Shown here one piece after another: positions 8,869-15,881 of a DNA stretch of 34,157 nucleotides. Numbering within the stretch: the stretch's first letter is position 1; each line of letters begins with the position of its first letter. The stretch is from Candidatus Hydrogenedentota bacterium (GTDB lineage Bacteria > Hydrogenedentota > Hydrogenedentia > Hydrogenedentales > SLHB01), in the NCBI GenBank assembly GCA_020847495.1, contig JADLCA010000695.1:1-34157 (forward strand). Direction: 5' to 3'. The translations under genes and the position numbers were made by a program. The notes under the pieces were generated by a model that saw nothing but the letters and a program-made list of their open reading frames with translations, did not search any database and was not told where the DNA came from.

Positions 8869-10202
8869 TACACGACTCCCAGCCCAATGCTTCTATGGAA
8901 TGCGTAGTTCATGTTGCGCGACCATGGCTTGCCAGTAGCCGCTACCAGGTCTTCCGCCACCAAATCATCGCACTCTGCTGTGCCAGTGGCGGTATATCCG
9001 ACTATTCCAACGCGTGTGTAAGGGATTGAGGTAGGGTCGGTTATGGTCTCGCGCAGCGTCCCGGCTTGATAGCTACGTAGGGTAGTTCCATCCACTTCCA
9101 ATTTGTATGACTCTGGAATAGAAATAGTAATTGATGGAGGCGTTCCTAGAAGCGTAGTTGTTCCGGTAATTCGTTTATTGGTTCTAAGCGTATCCGTTTC
9201 TTGGTACGGAGCACAGAAAAAGAACGTTTGAGCATCGGACTTGAATCGTACGCATGGCCCACAGATCACAGTGCTTGCACCAGACCCGAGTGCGGTAACA
9301 GTCACTTGACAATAGTGATCGTCACTTGAAAGATCAGATTCCAGCCGACCAGCAGCCACTGTGCCCGTTCCGCCGACGCGCGCCCGATTGCTCACGATAT
9401 CCCAGTCACCAGCCACTTCCGCCCACGTATTGTCGCCAGCCAGCGTGTCGCCGTCCGACGCCGTGAATGATTCGTTTAGCGTGGTGGTAGGCTTCTTCGG
9501 CTCTTTGTCCTGCAACTCTTTCGGCGCGATCTCTTTCCAATCGACTTGGTATTTTGCCACCTGAGCGCCAAGCCACTTCCGCGGGTGTTCTTCTGCCTGC
9601 TTTGACATGAGCGCCTGGGCTTCTCGCGGGGTCATTTTCTCGGACAGTTTTGCGGCAGTCCTGAGCAGCACGTTTTTCTCTGTCCGTGCATTTGCCGCTG
9701 CGATATCAGCCACGCGCAGCTTATCCACTGCCACTTTTAGGGCATCTGCGTCGGCCCGAATCTCGGAATAGCTGCGGCGCAAAACGGCCTGAATCTTCGG
9801 CCACTTTGGATCGCCAAGCCCAGTAAACTTCCGCGTACGGACAAGAGAATGCCCGCCGATCCACAACTCCAAGTCGCGGTTATACGTCGGCACCAATGGC
9901 AGCAAATCCCACAGCGCATCGAGCAGGGTTGCGCCATCCGCGACAGACTCACCTGTCAGCGTCTCCCAGTCGGCGCGCTCCTGCGCGGTCATCACATACG
10001 AGTTCAATTTTGTCCCGTCACCGAACGCTGTGTATCCAGCCGCGTCAGCCATCGGTTCATGGAACGCGAAGAACCCATTGCCGCCTATACTCGCGTCTTC
10101 ACGAATGTCTATAAGCCCAATGCAGCCAGATGGAGCGCGGAAGAACGGCTCTGCCTCGCTCGTGTCCCAAACCCACGGCCCTATGTAGTAGTAATACGCC
10201 AT
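8868..10202 (-). CDS. Virion protein with helical middle and lectin-like C-terminal domain
   Basis: A 444-residue protein; ATG at 10202 with GAGG 6 bases upstream. Residues 1-130 are compact and aromatic (MAYYYYIGPWVWD at the start). Residues 135-245 are strongly helical and charged, ending in EPKKPTTTLNESF. From about 245 the sequence becomes a beta-sandwich of the concanavalin/LamG type: FTASDGDTLAG, GDWDIVSNRARV, CGPCVRFKSDAQTFFF, ESYKLEVDGTTLRSYQAG, then TRVGIVGYTATGTAECDDL. That set of strands is common in carbohydrate-binding jelly rolls of phage structural proteins. Local DNA at 8990-9350 is noticeably less GC-rich than its surroundings, which is consistent with a domain acquired from elsewhere. 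A role in binding a host sugar is inferred. Confidence 0.68.
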   Translation of the reverse strand: MAYYYYIGPWVWDTSEAEPFFRAPSGCIGLIDIREDASIGGNGFFAFHEPMADAAGYTAFGDGTKLNSYVMTAQERADWETLTGESVADGATLLDALWDLLPLVPTYNRDLELWIGGHSLVRTRKFTGLGDPKWPKIQAVLRRSYSEIRADADALKVAVDKLRVADIAAANARTEKNVLLRTAAKLSEKMTPREAQALMSKQAEEHPRKWLGAQVAKYQVDWKEIAPKELQDKEPKKPTTTLNESFTASDGDTLAGDNTWAEVAGDWDIVSNRARVGGTGTVAAGRLESDLSSDDHYCQVTVTALGSGASTVICGPCVRFKSDAQTFFFCAPYQETDTLRTNKRITGTTTLLGTPPSITISIPESYKLEVDGTTLRSYQAGTLRETITDPTSIPYTRVGIVGYTATGTAECDDLVAEDLVAATGKPWSRNMNYAFHRSIGLGVV

Positions 10203-10236
10203 CTCCTACCTCGCGCGCCGGTAGTCCCGCGCGCTG

Positions 10237-10596
10237 CTAATCAACTCTGCCGCCTCGGTCCACAATCACGCTCCATGCATGCGCGAACGCCGGTGCAAGA
10301 TACGGACGTGCCGCCATGCGTGACGTCCCGAGTTCGACCCATGCGCCATACCCCGTTTGCGTGAACACCTTGACCAGACCTTGCTCGCGCTCCTCGGTGA
10401 AGTCGATGGAGTCTCGGAGGTTCCCGGTATCAACCGGCACGATGTCTTTCGCCTCATCGACCATTTCCTCGGCAAAATCGCGAAGCCGATCGGCGTGGAG
10501 GCCCTGCATGGTCTTGAGGGCCTCCGCAGTGCGGTCTGTGATGACAACGGCACTGCTCTTTACAAATCGACCCTTGCTATCACGCGCCGCAGGCAT
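10237..10596 (-). CDS. HK97 gp10-like tail/neck protein
   Basis: A 119-residue protein. The core VDEAKDIVPVDTGNLRDSIDF, seen as VDEAKDIVPVDTGNL and RDSI, followed by YGAWVELGTSRMAARPYLAPAF, seen as AWVELGTSRM and RPYLAPAF, is the diagnostic pattern of HK97 gp10-like proteins: P-V-D-T-G-x-L-R-x-S, then Y-x-x-x-x-E-x-G-T, then P-x-L-x-P. Members act in head-tail joining or tail completion and normally sit between the head-closure gene and the tail terminator, as here. The start at 10596 keeps the basic N-terminus PAARDSKGRFVK. Length is usual for the family. Confidence 0.88.
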   Translation of the reverse strand: MPAARDSKGRFVKSSAVVITDRTAEALKTMQGLHADRLRDFAEEMVDEAKDIVPVDTGNLRDSIDFTEEREQGLVKVFTQTGYGAWVELGTSRMAARPYLAPAFAHAWSVIVDRGGRVD

Positions 10597-10602
10597 GGCG
10601 GC

Positions 10603-10959
10603 CTATTTGAAGACGGCGATGTCAATCTCTTCGGGTGCCGTCCCGCCGAAGTCGATTTGCACACGGCCCGCATCGACCCCACTCGAGACGTTGAACACGT
10701 TCGGCGGAAATGGGCCGAAAACATTGCGGGCGAGCGCCGGGAGCGTGAAAGCCGCCGACGCTACGAATCCATACCCAGAAGATGAGCCGCCCTTCTTGAT
10801 CGTGATGGTCGCGCTGTCGGTGGCATCGTTGTTCACGACCTCGATGTAGGTCTTACCATCGTTCGAGAAGGAATTCCCGTTCGCCTCATCTGCATCGGTG
10901 AAGGTCAACGCCGATCCGCCAACGCCTGCCGTCTGCACATCCAAACTGGTGTAACCCAT
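10603..10959 (-). CDS. Small beta-rich virion protein, function unknown
   Basis: A 118-residue protein with a strong AGGAGGAG Shine-Dalgarno before the ATG at 10959. The sequence reads as one beta-sandwich: SALTFTDADEANGNSFSND, then TYIEVVNNDATDSATITIKKGG, an aromatic-proline loop (NVFGPFPPNVFNV) and a final strand set RVQIDFGG...IDIAVFK. The 'YIEVVNNDA...TITI...G...FGPFPP..FN' pattern recurs in many phage small structural proteins located among the head-tail connector genes. It has no signal peptide and no catalytic motif. A role as a head or neck decoration is inferred from location and fold only. Confidence 0.7.
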   Translation of the reverse strand: MGYTSLDVQTAGVGGSALTFTDADEANGNSFSNDGKTYIEVVNNDATDSATITIKKGGSSSGYGFVASAAFTLPALARNVFGPFPPNVFNVSSGVDAGRVQIDFGGTAPEEIDIAVFK

Positions 10960-10972
10960 GTCAAGACTCCTC

Positions 10973-11377
10973 CTACTTGACGGATCGCTCGTCCGTCAGT
11001 CGTTCCACATTGCATACGAGCGCGGTCTGTCCGCGCCGTGGTTCGCCGATTACGGCGTAGTACTCTGGAATAGCCAACGCCTCGCCCGTGCGCTGCGTCA
11101 GCATGATGCGGTCCTGGCCAGCGATGACCGTGCCCAGCGGGAAACGAATCGTTGCGCTGGTCAGCGTGCTCTGCGGACCATCGTCGGATTCATCGCTGCT
11201 CCCAGCGTCAAATCCGCAGGACAGCGCATTGCCGTAGCTGTACTCAGCAGGGTCCTCGGGCTCCGGGCCCGTGGCCTTCTTCGCGCCAGCCCACGTGCCG
11301 ACCCTGCAACGATCGAAGAACGTCGCCACAGCCGTACTGCGCATGCGCGTGAATTCAGCTGTCGAGATGGCCCTCAT
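10973..11377 (-). CDS. Head closure / head-tail joining protein
   Basis: A 134-residue protein, ATG at 11377 overlapping the connector stop as ATGA. It opens with a helix (RAISTAEFTRMRSTAVATFFDRC), contains a cysteine-bearing acidic loop, and ends with the strand pattern ATIRFPLGT, RIMLTQRTGE, YYAVIGEPRRG and ALVCNVERL. This order, with a 'd.i...g..y.V.g.p......' ending, matches small SPP1 gp16 or lambda FII-type stopper proteins that seal the portal after packaging. The neighbouring genes (connector before it, gp10-like protein after it) fit this assignment. It is more divergent than typical members, so the exact family is uncertain. Confidence 0.72.
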   Translation of the reverse strand: MRAISTAEFTRMRSTAVATFFDRCRVGTWAGAKKATGPEPEDPAEYSYGNALSCGFDAGSSDESDDGPQSTLTSATIRFPLGTVIAGQDRIMLTQRTGEALAIPEYYAVIGEPRRGQTALVCNVERLTDERSVK

Positions 11378-11808
11378 AGCTCACGGTCCTCAAGCTCAGT
11401 GGACCCATATGGATTGTTCGGATGATCCATGCGCTGCACGGAGATCGAGTACTCATCGAGGTACGGCGCCGCTCTCGTCTCCAAATCCTGCACGCGCTCT
11501 TGGGCCATCTGGTTGACCTGGCTGCGTGAGTAGCTGGCACCGTCCGCGGAAAAGTCGTGGTCCCCGGCAGTGTGCTCGAGCACGCGCCGCCATGCCGCCA
11601 GTTTGCCGAGCAGGCGCAGCTTCTGAATGTTCTCCGCGCCAGTGATGCCGGCGATATCCGTGACGCCGTACATGAGCAACGCGTCGTTCACGGCCTCGTC
11701 GTAATCGCCGGCGTCAACCGTCCATGCCAGAGACGACGCAACCGGCCCAAGCTCACTGTGGAGATAGGCCGCGAACGTCGCCTCGGTGTAGGACGTTGGG
11801 ATAGCCAT
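11374..11808 (-). CDS. Head-tail connector / adaptor protein
   Basis: A 144-residue mostly helical protein that starts at the ATG at 11808, in a TAATG overlap with the previous gene. The sequence has an N-terminal helix (YTEATFAAYLHSELG), then DYDEAVNDALLMYGVTDI, then NIQKLRLLGKLAAWRRVLEH, then SQVNQMAQERVQDLETRAA. These four helices match the build of gp6/gp15-type adaptors, which form a ring under the portal. Members typically combine 'y.eAv.daL..yg' with a later 'l..a...a' helix that ends in a stretch of Arg/Glu. The position after the capsid genes supports the assignment. Confidence 0.75.
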   Translation of the reverse strand: MAIPTSYTEATFAAYLHSELGPVASSLAWTVDAGDYDEAVNDALLMYGVTDIAGITGAENIQKLRLLGKLAAWRRVLEHTAGDHDFSADGASYSRSQVNQMAQERVQDLETRAAPYLDEYSISVQRMDHPNNPYGSTELEDREL

Positions 11809-12215
11809 TACTTCCGCTTCCTGGAAGTCTTGGGCTCCTGCTCCGGTTCAACGGCAGGCTCCGGTGCAGGCTCCGATTCATGCTCTGGCTCTGGATCGGG
11901 CATCTCGCCATCCAGCCCAAGCTCGACGGTCTCGAGAGACTCCGCGTCCTGCTCAAGCGGCTTAGGCTCTGCCTCGGGTTCCGATTCCGGCTCCGGCAGC
12001 ATCGGCGCGACGGCCATGTCTACCCCGATCGCCGCACCGATCTCCTTGAGCCGCGCGTCAATCCATTCGACGAGGAGTAGCGCGCGCACAGCCGGATCGC
12101 GGTGATTAGGTGGCCCGATCACGTTGATGCCAAGACTTTCCCCGAACGCTTCGATAGACGCCACGATGCTCCGCTGCGCATTCATCAGGCGTCGTGCCAT
12201 CACGGATGGTGTCAT
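11808..12215 (-). CDS. Protein with helical N-terminus and Glu/Pro-rich tail, unknown function
   Basis: A 135-residue protein; ATG at 12215 with TGGAG 8 bases upstream and four bases after the previous stop. Residues 1-70 form a helical domain (RRLMNAQRSIVASIEAFGESLG, then RALLLVEWIDARLKEIGAA). The remainder is a disordered tail dominated by Pro-Glu pairs and ends in the basic KTSRKRK. In the DNA the tail shows as degenerate 6-bp repeats of the GGCTCC type at about 11830-12000. Nearby phage genes of similar build are often small head-completion or scaffold-associated proteins, but I cannot name this one. Acidic tails with a basic end recur in other proteins of this window (28671-29363). Confidence 0.68.
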   Translation of the reverse strand: MTPSVMARRLMNAQRSIVASIEAFGESLGINVIGPPNHRDPAVRALLLVEWIDARLKEIGAAIGVDMAVAPMLPEPESEPEAEPKPLEQDAESLETVELGLDGEMPDPEPEHESEPAPEPAVEPEQEPKTSRKRK

Positions 12216-12219
12216 GGGC

Positions 12220-13269
12220 CTACTCCAGTGCGGCCAGGCCGTGAATCGAATTCGCGCTCTGGTCGGTTACGGCAATGAGGAAATCATTGCCAGTCTCGTA
12301 ATGCACGATGAAGTCCGTTCCCTCTGCGAGCAGAATGGGGGTGTTCGCGCCTGCCGCGGCAGTGACAACGCCGAAGGCCGCAACGACGCCGTCCTCGTAG
12401 ATGTCAATACCGAGCGCCTCCTCGGTTGCGCCGTCCCATTTCCACATGTAGTCGCAATAGAGGTTGAACGCGCCCTGAGCGGTCGCGCCGGCAGTGGACA
12501 GGTCGATAGCGATGGACTGAATCACGTCCTTGCTGGTGTTCTCTACTCCACTGATATCGAGTTCGCACCACGTCCATGTATTCGCGGCCACCGCAGGGAA
12601 ATCGACCAGCGAAGCGGCAGCAACGGAGTCCGTGATCTCGAGGACCACGTCTCCCGCCGTGAGCGCCGCGGACGAATACACCCATAGCCCGACCGACTCG
12701 TCATCGGTCCAGTCCTGGTCTCCGCCAGAGAGCGTGTTATCCGCTCCATTTCCGGCCACCGCCGCAGCGGTGAACGCAAGTTTCAGCGATGCGGTCCCCT
12801 TGCGAAACGTCGTGCTCTCTGTCGAATCGGTGACGTTCGTGGTTCCGGTCCACTCGCCCGCTGGCGTCTCGTCGATATACGCGCCGACCGTATTCGTCGT
12901 GCCGTTCGTGCTACCGGCGACCGCGAAACCAGCGAGTTTCGGGATCCCGGTGAACTTGTTCACAACGTTCCCCGTCCCGCCATTCGTCGGAGGGAACAGC
13001 GTAATCGCGTCAATCTTCCCGGCTGAATTGGCCACAATCGCTTTGCTGGCCGTCACGGCACCAGGCGTCACGTCGGTGTAGTTGAGTTCGGCAACCGTCG
13101 CCGTGATGCCGTCGAGCGCGTTCAGTTCGGTAGCGGTCGAGGTCACCTGAACGCCGTTGATTGATAACGCTTCGCACACGACATGCGGGAACTTCGCCTT
13201 GCTCGCGGCGATGAGAAGCGGCACCGCCAGGATCGCCAGTGCCGTGAGTACGATGAATCTGCGTTTCAT
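12220..13269 (-). CDS. Fibre-like virion protein with an N-terminal signal peptide
   Basis: A 349-residue protein, ATG at 13269 with GGGAG 10 bases upstream. The N-terminus MKRRFIVLTALAILAVPLL is a classical Sec signal peptide (basic start, hydrophobic core) with a plausible cleavage after IAASKA. Next comes the fibre-stem motif TATELNALDGITATVAELNYTD, seen as ATELNALDGI and TVAELNYTD, followed by VTASKAIVANSAGKI, which is common in phage head or tail fibres. Residues about 150-290 read as a carbohydrate-binding jelly roll (LKLAFTAAAVAG, VGLWVYSSA, WTWCELDISG, GAFNLYCDYMWKW). It lies directly after the capsid gene. A secretion signal on a virion-type protein is unusual; alternatively the protein may be exported to the host surface. 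Confidence 0.75.
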   Translation of the reverse strand: MKRRFIVLTALAILAVPLLIAASKAKFPHVVCEALSINGVQVTSTATELNALDGITATVAELNYTDVTPGAVTASKAIVANSAGKIDAITLFPPTNGGTGNVVNKFTGIPKLAGFAVAGSTNGTTNTVGAYIDETPAGEWTGTTNVTDSTESTTFRKGTASLKLAFTAAAVAGNGADNTLSGGDQDWTDDESVGLWVYSSAALTAGDVVLEITDSVAAASLVDFPAVAANTWTWCELDISGVENTSKDVIQSIAIDLSTAGATAQGAFNLYCDYMWKWDGATEEALGIDIYEDGVVAAFGVVTAAAGANTPILLAEGTDFIVHYETGNDFLIAVTDQSANSIHGLAALE

Positions 13270-13293
13270 TTCGAGGATCTCCCGTTGTGAGAA

Positions 13294-13317
13294 GGGCGGG
13301 AGCCGTAGCCCCCGCCC
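13294..13317 (-). terminator. Hairpin with UACG tetraloop after the major capsid gene
   Basis: Thirty-four bases past the capsid stop, the minus strand has a 10-bp stem (GGGCGGGGGC pairing with GCTCCCGCCC, one G-U wobble) closed by a C-UACG-G loop, a stable UNCG type. It is followed by TTCTC, which is only weakly U-rich. It may act as an intrinsic terminator or a partial terminator that keeps capsid transcripts in excess over the downstream connector genes. It could also stabilise the 3' end of capsid mRNA. Confidence 0.65.
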
Positions 13318-13350
13318 ATGGGTTCATTCGTTCACGTCACGCGCGGGGCG

Positions 13351-14421
13351 TTAGCTGATTGGGTTCTCGTAGCCTGTCGGGATGACGTAAGCGCCACCGC
13401 CGACGTAATACACGACGGCCGCTACGCGGTTCATCGCGCCGAAGCCCGCATACCGGTAGAAGCTGGTCTTTGTGAGGTTGCCAGCGGGCTGACTGTTTCG
13501 CGTGAAGAGACCTTGCAGTTCCGGCGCGGGATACTGGCGCATCCCAAGGACAGGGCCTGCACCGATGGCGTGTGCCACGATATGCGTACTCGGCAATCCC
13601 CGAGCCTCCACGATCCAGCACTTGTCCACCTTCCCAAGCACCTCGTCGCCCCATCCGCGCACGGCGGTGGAGTTCGCAACCAGGCGGTCACTGGCGATGC
13701 CAGGCGCGATGTCCGGGTCCACGACCGGCACGAACGAGGTCAGAGCTTCAATGGCCGCCGTCAGCGCACTCGGCACGTAACACACGACCGGCCCCGAGTT
13801 GCTCGGGTGCTCCATCAGTTCGTCGTAGATGGTCGGGAAAGGATTGGCCACGTCGCTGATGGCTGCGGCCTGCGCGAGGTAGTGCGTGTCGGTCGAAGAC
13901 GACCCACCCTTGCGCACGTACACGACTGCGTCGCCATTGGCAAGCGGCTGAATCGTCAACGATCCGTACTGCGGATCGGTGTAGGTCCATGTCGTATTGT
14001 CGAGCATGGCCGACAGCATGTGACGGATCATCCAATCCTTGTCCTGCTTCAGCGCTTCAACCGTGAGCCGGTTGGCTTCCGCAACGGTCATGAGCGCTTC
14101 GGACACAATGTTCTTTCCGAACGCCGTGCCGCCGCCTTGGATCGGATACGCCACGTCGTAATACCCGGACGGGCGTACCGGGACAGGCTCTCCGTTCTCG
14201 TCGAGGGGTTGCAACGTGCCGGTACCGGGGAGCGTGAACCGGTCCGTATGTTTCGTCACTGGCAATGCCAGCATAGAGATCATTTCGCTGGCCACGCGGT
14301 TGTACTCCGCGGCGCTCTCCTGAATCGCCGCGAAAATCGCCGCTTCACCGACCGTGGTGACCCGTTCGGCCGCAAGGTGCGAGTACTGAACGAATCCGTA
14401 TGCAAGTGCGTTCGCTGCCAT
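13351..14421 (-). CDS. Major capsid protein
   Basis: A 356-residue protein with AAGGAG 8 bases before the ATG at 14421. Features are an N-terminal helix with AAIQESAAEYNRVASEMIS, an extended loop (TGTLQPLDENGEP), then the long helix ALMTVAEANRLTVEALKQDKDWMIRHMLSAML, given in parts as ALMTVAEANRLTVEALKQ and DWMIRHMLSAML. A P-domain/A-domain-like region (VVCYVPSALTAAIEAL, then KVDKCWIVEARGLPSTHIVAHA) and a final FGAMNRVAAVVYYVGGGAYVIP follow. Gene order (scaffold, decoration, this, connectors) is the standard order for an HK97-fold capsid. The family is divergent from the well-known HK97 or SPP1 capsids. It would self-assemble with the scaffold and decoration proteins into the procapsid. Confidence 0.82.
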   Translation of the reverse strand: MAANALAYGFVQYSHLAAERVTTVGEAAIFAAIQESAAEYNRVASEMISMLALPVTKHTDRFTLPGTGTLQPLDENGEPVPVRPSGYYDVAYPIQGGGTAFGKNIVSEALMTVAEANRLTVEALKQDKDWMIRHMLSAMLDNTTWTYTDPQYGSLTIQPLANGDAVVYVRKGGSSSTDTHYLAQAAAISDVANPFPTIYDELMEHPSNSGPVVCYVPSALTAAIEALTSFVPVVDPDIAPGIASDRLVANSTAVRGWGDEVLGKVDKCWIVEARGLPSTHIVAHAIGAGPVLGMRQYPAPELQGLFTRNSQPAGNLTKTSFYRYAGFGAMNRVAAVVYYVGGGAYVIPTGYENPIS

Positions 14422-14434
14422 GGTTCAGTACTCC

Positions 14435-14842
14435 TTACAGGTCGAGGCGAAGCAGTTTGTCTGCCGCGCTCGGGTAGTTGGAATTGGGGACGACGGTCCC
14501 GACGATTACGTCAACCGTCGGCGCGGCGTCGTCTGCGAGCAGGCCATCCGTGTCGCTGAGGTACACGTCGTCGTCGTACGTCAGGTCGCCAAGCACGTCG
14601 CCGACATCGACAATGCCTTTGCGGAGCACGGTGTAGACGCCGGTGCCGTCCTTGCTGACGGCCATCCCGCACGCGCGGGCCTCGGCGGCCGATGTTCCAT
14701 TGGCGTTGGTGAGCAGCCCGCTCGATGTGTTGTATCGCACGATCGCGCCGATCGCGATGGCCTCTTCGGCGCGCGCAGTGAATTTCTCAATGCACGTGAC
14801 GATGGCCACATCTCCCGGCGTTGGCGTGAGGTTTGCACTCAT
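14435..14842 (-). CDS. Head decoration / capsid cement protein
   Basis: A 135-residue protein, ATG at 14842 with AGGAG 7 bases upstream, located between scaffold and capsid genes. The sequence begins NLTPTPGDVAIVTCIEKFTARAEEAI and continues GAIVRYNTSSGLLTNANGTSAAEARACGMAVS; short diagnostic pieces are 'AIAIGAIVRYNTSSGLL' and 'AEARACGMAVS'. This is the typical decoration pattern: 'l.aG..V......g....a....a...iG.a...a.aG....v...G'. It ends in VGTVVPNSN and DKLLRLDL. Such proteins bind the outer capsid surface after expansion. Length and position fit the DUF2190/decoration group. Confidence 0.82.
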   Translation of the reverse strand: MSANLTPTPGDVAIVTCIEKFTARAEEAIAIGAIVRYNTSSGLLTNANGTSAAEARACGMAVSKDGTGVYTVLRKGIVDVGDVLGDLTYDDDVYLSDTDGLLADDAAPTVDVIVGTVVPNSNYPSAADKLLRLDL

Positions 14843-14859
14843 GTTCTAACTCCTGGCCG

Positions 14860-15492
14860 CTACCAAATCTTCACGGCCTGTTTGCGTTTCTCTTCATCCG
14901 TGAGTTTGCCGTTCCCGCCACTTCCTAGCGGCGTGCCCGGCAATCCCTTCGCAGTAGTCAGCTTCTCGCGATTCTTCGCGATCCAGCGGAGCTGCTCGAC
15001 GGCCGACTTCCCGGTCAGCAGTTCTTTGGTGGGCTCGTCGAGATTCAGGGCCTTGAGTTCAGCCGCAAGGAATTCAGTGAGTACTGCGGCCTGGTCATCG
15101 GCCTGCGCTTTCAGAGCGTCACGCTCCTGGGCTACCGTTTGGACCTTCGGCTCCAGCTCGTCGAGCTTCGCCTTGCGGGCATCGGCGAGTTCCTGGAACT
15201 TCTTCTGCTCTTCTAGGGCCTTCTCTTCGGCTTCTTTGCGTTCGCGCTCACGGTCGGCCTTGCCCTTCTCGGCGGCCTTGCGTGCCTCGCGTTCCGCATC
15301 GAGCGCGGCCTTCAATCCCTTGACGGATTCTTCGCCATGCTTGGCCAGCGCGGCCCGCACGTTCTCGGGCTGTTCCTTCAACCACGTCTCGTAGTTGAAG
15401 TCTTCGGGCTTCCCGCCATCGCCGCCACCACCAGAACCGCCGCCGCCGTCTCCATCGAAAAACACCCGATGATTCAACTGTCCGAATCGCAT
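14860..15492 (-). CDS. Capsid scaffolding protein
   Basis: A 210-residue protein. The ATG at 15492 is chosen because AAAGGAG sits 5 bases before it; an earlier in-frame start at 15513 is possible. After a Gly-rich segment near residues 15-28, the middle (about 45-140) is a long, highly charged coiled coil with runs of Glu, Arg and Lys (GLKAALDAEREARKAAEKG, ERKEAEEKALEEQKKF, LADARKAKLDELEPKVQ). The C-terminus contains LDEPTKELLTGKSAVEQLRWI and a lysine-rich end (DEEKRKQAVKIW), which in scaffolds usually contacts the capsid protein. Helical charge, size and location before the decoration gene support this. About 146 bases lie between it and the next upstream gene. Confidence 0.85.
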   Translation of the reverse strand: MRFGQLNHRVFFDGDGGGGSGGGGDGGKPEDFNYETWLKEQPENVRAALAKHGEESVKGLKAALDAEREARKAAEKGKADRERERKEAEEKALEEQKKFQELADARKAKLDELEPKVQTVAQERDALKAQADDQAAVLTEFLAAELKALNLDEPTKELLTGKSAVEQLRWIAKNREKLTTAKGLPGTPLGSGGNGKLTDEEKRKQAVKIW

Positions 15493-15638
15493 ACACTCTC
15501 CTTTGGCTGGCATCCCGCCTGCGCCAGCATCCCGCGTGGCGCGCGCCCTTGGTTGTCTAGGCCGCAGTATATGGTCGTAGATGGAAGGCGGACAGGATAT
15601 GGATCAGTGATTCGGAAAAGATGCAGATGTGATGTGTA

Positions 15639-15881
15639 TCAGGCGGGTTCTTTCAGAATGGCAGTCGCTTTTGTCTGCGCATCTCGAAGTACCTTCAGTG
15701 CCTTCCGCGTTCTGAAAATGGCTTCACAGTCTGATGGCTCGTGGCACTCGAATGTCCAAAACTTGTGTTTACAGGATAGACATTCGCGGCGCCTTCGATT
15801 GTAGCTCTCGCCGCTAATTTCGCGCACGTGCTTGCCGATAGTGACGTGGTTGTTGTCTTCTCCGCAATTGGGACACCGCAT
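15639..15881 (-). CDS. NrdR-like zinc ribbon protein
   Basis: An 80-residue protein, ATG at 15881 overlapping the previous stop as TAATG. The N-terminus MRCPNCGEDNNHV, followed by RRRRECLSCKHKFWTFE at about residues 29-45, carries the four cysteines and the RRRREC..C...F.T.E signature of the N-terminal zinc ribbon of the regulator NrdR. The ATP-cone half of NrdR is missing; the last 30 residues are a single helix (AIFRTRKALKVLRDAQTKATAIL). DNA binding is inferred. In phages, stand-alone ribbons of this kind are seen mostly as small hypothetical proteins. Its place between MuF and scaffold genes is unexpected. Confidence 0.8.
   Translation of the reverse strand: MRCPNCGEDNNHVTIGKHVREISGESYNRRRRECLSCKHKFWTFECHEPSDCEAIFRTRKALKVLRDAQTKATAILKEPA

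Noticed and set aside
13318-14559. Long plus-strand frame over the capsid gene (413 residues)
   Set aside because: Arg/His/Val-rich shadow of the capsid gene in GC-rich DNA; no ribosome site and against the direction of every neighbour.
15493-15638. Gene in the gap between scaffold and zinc ribbon genes
   Set aside because: No frame with a ribosome site or recognisable content; I see nothing there except the scaffold gene's ribosome binding site.
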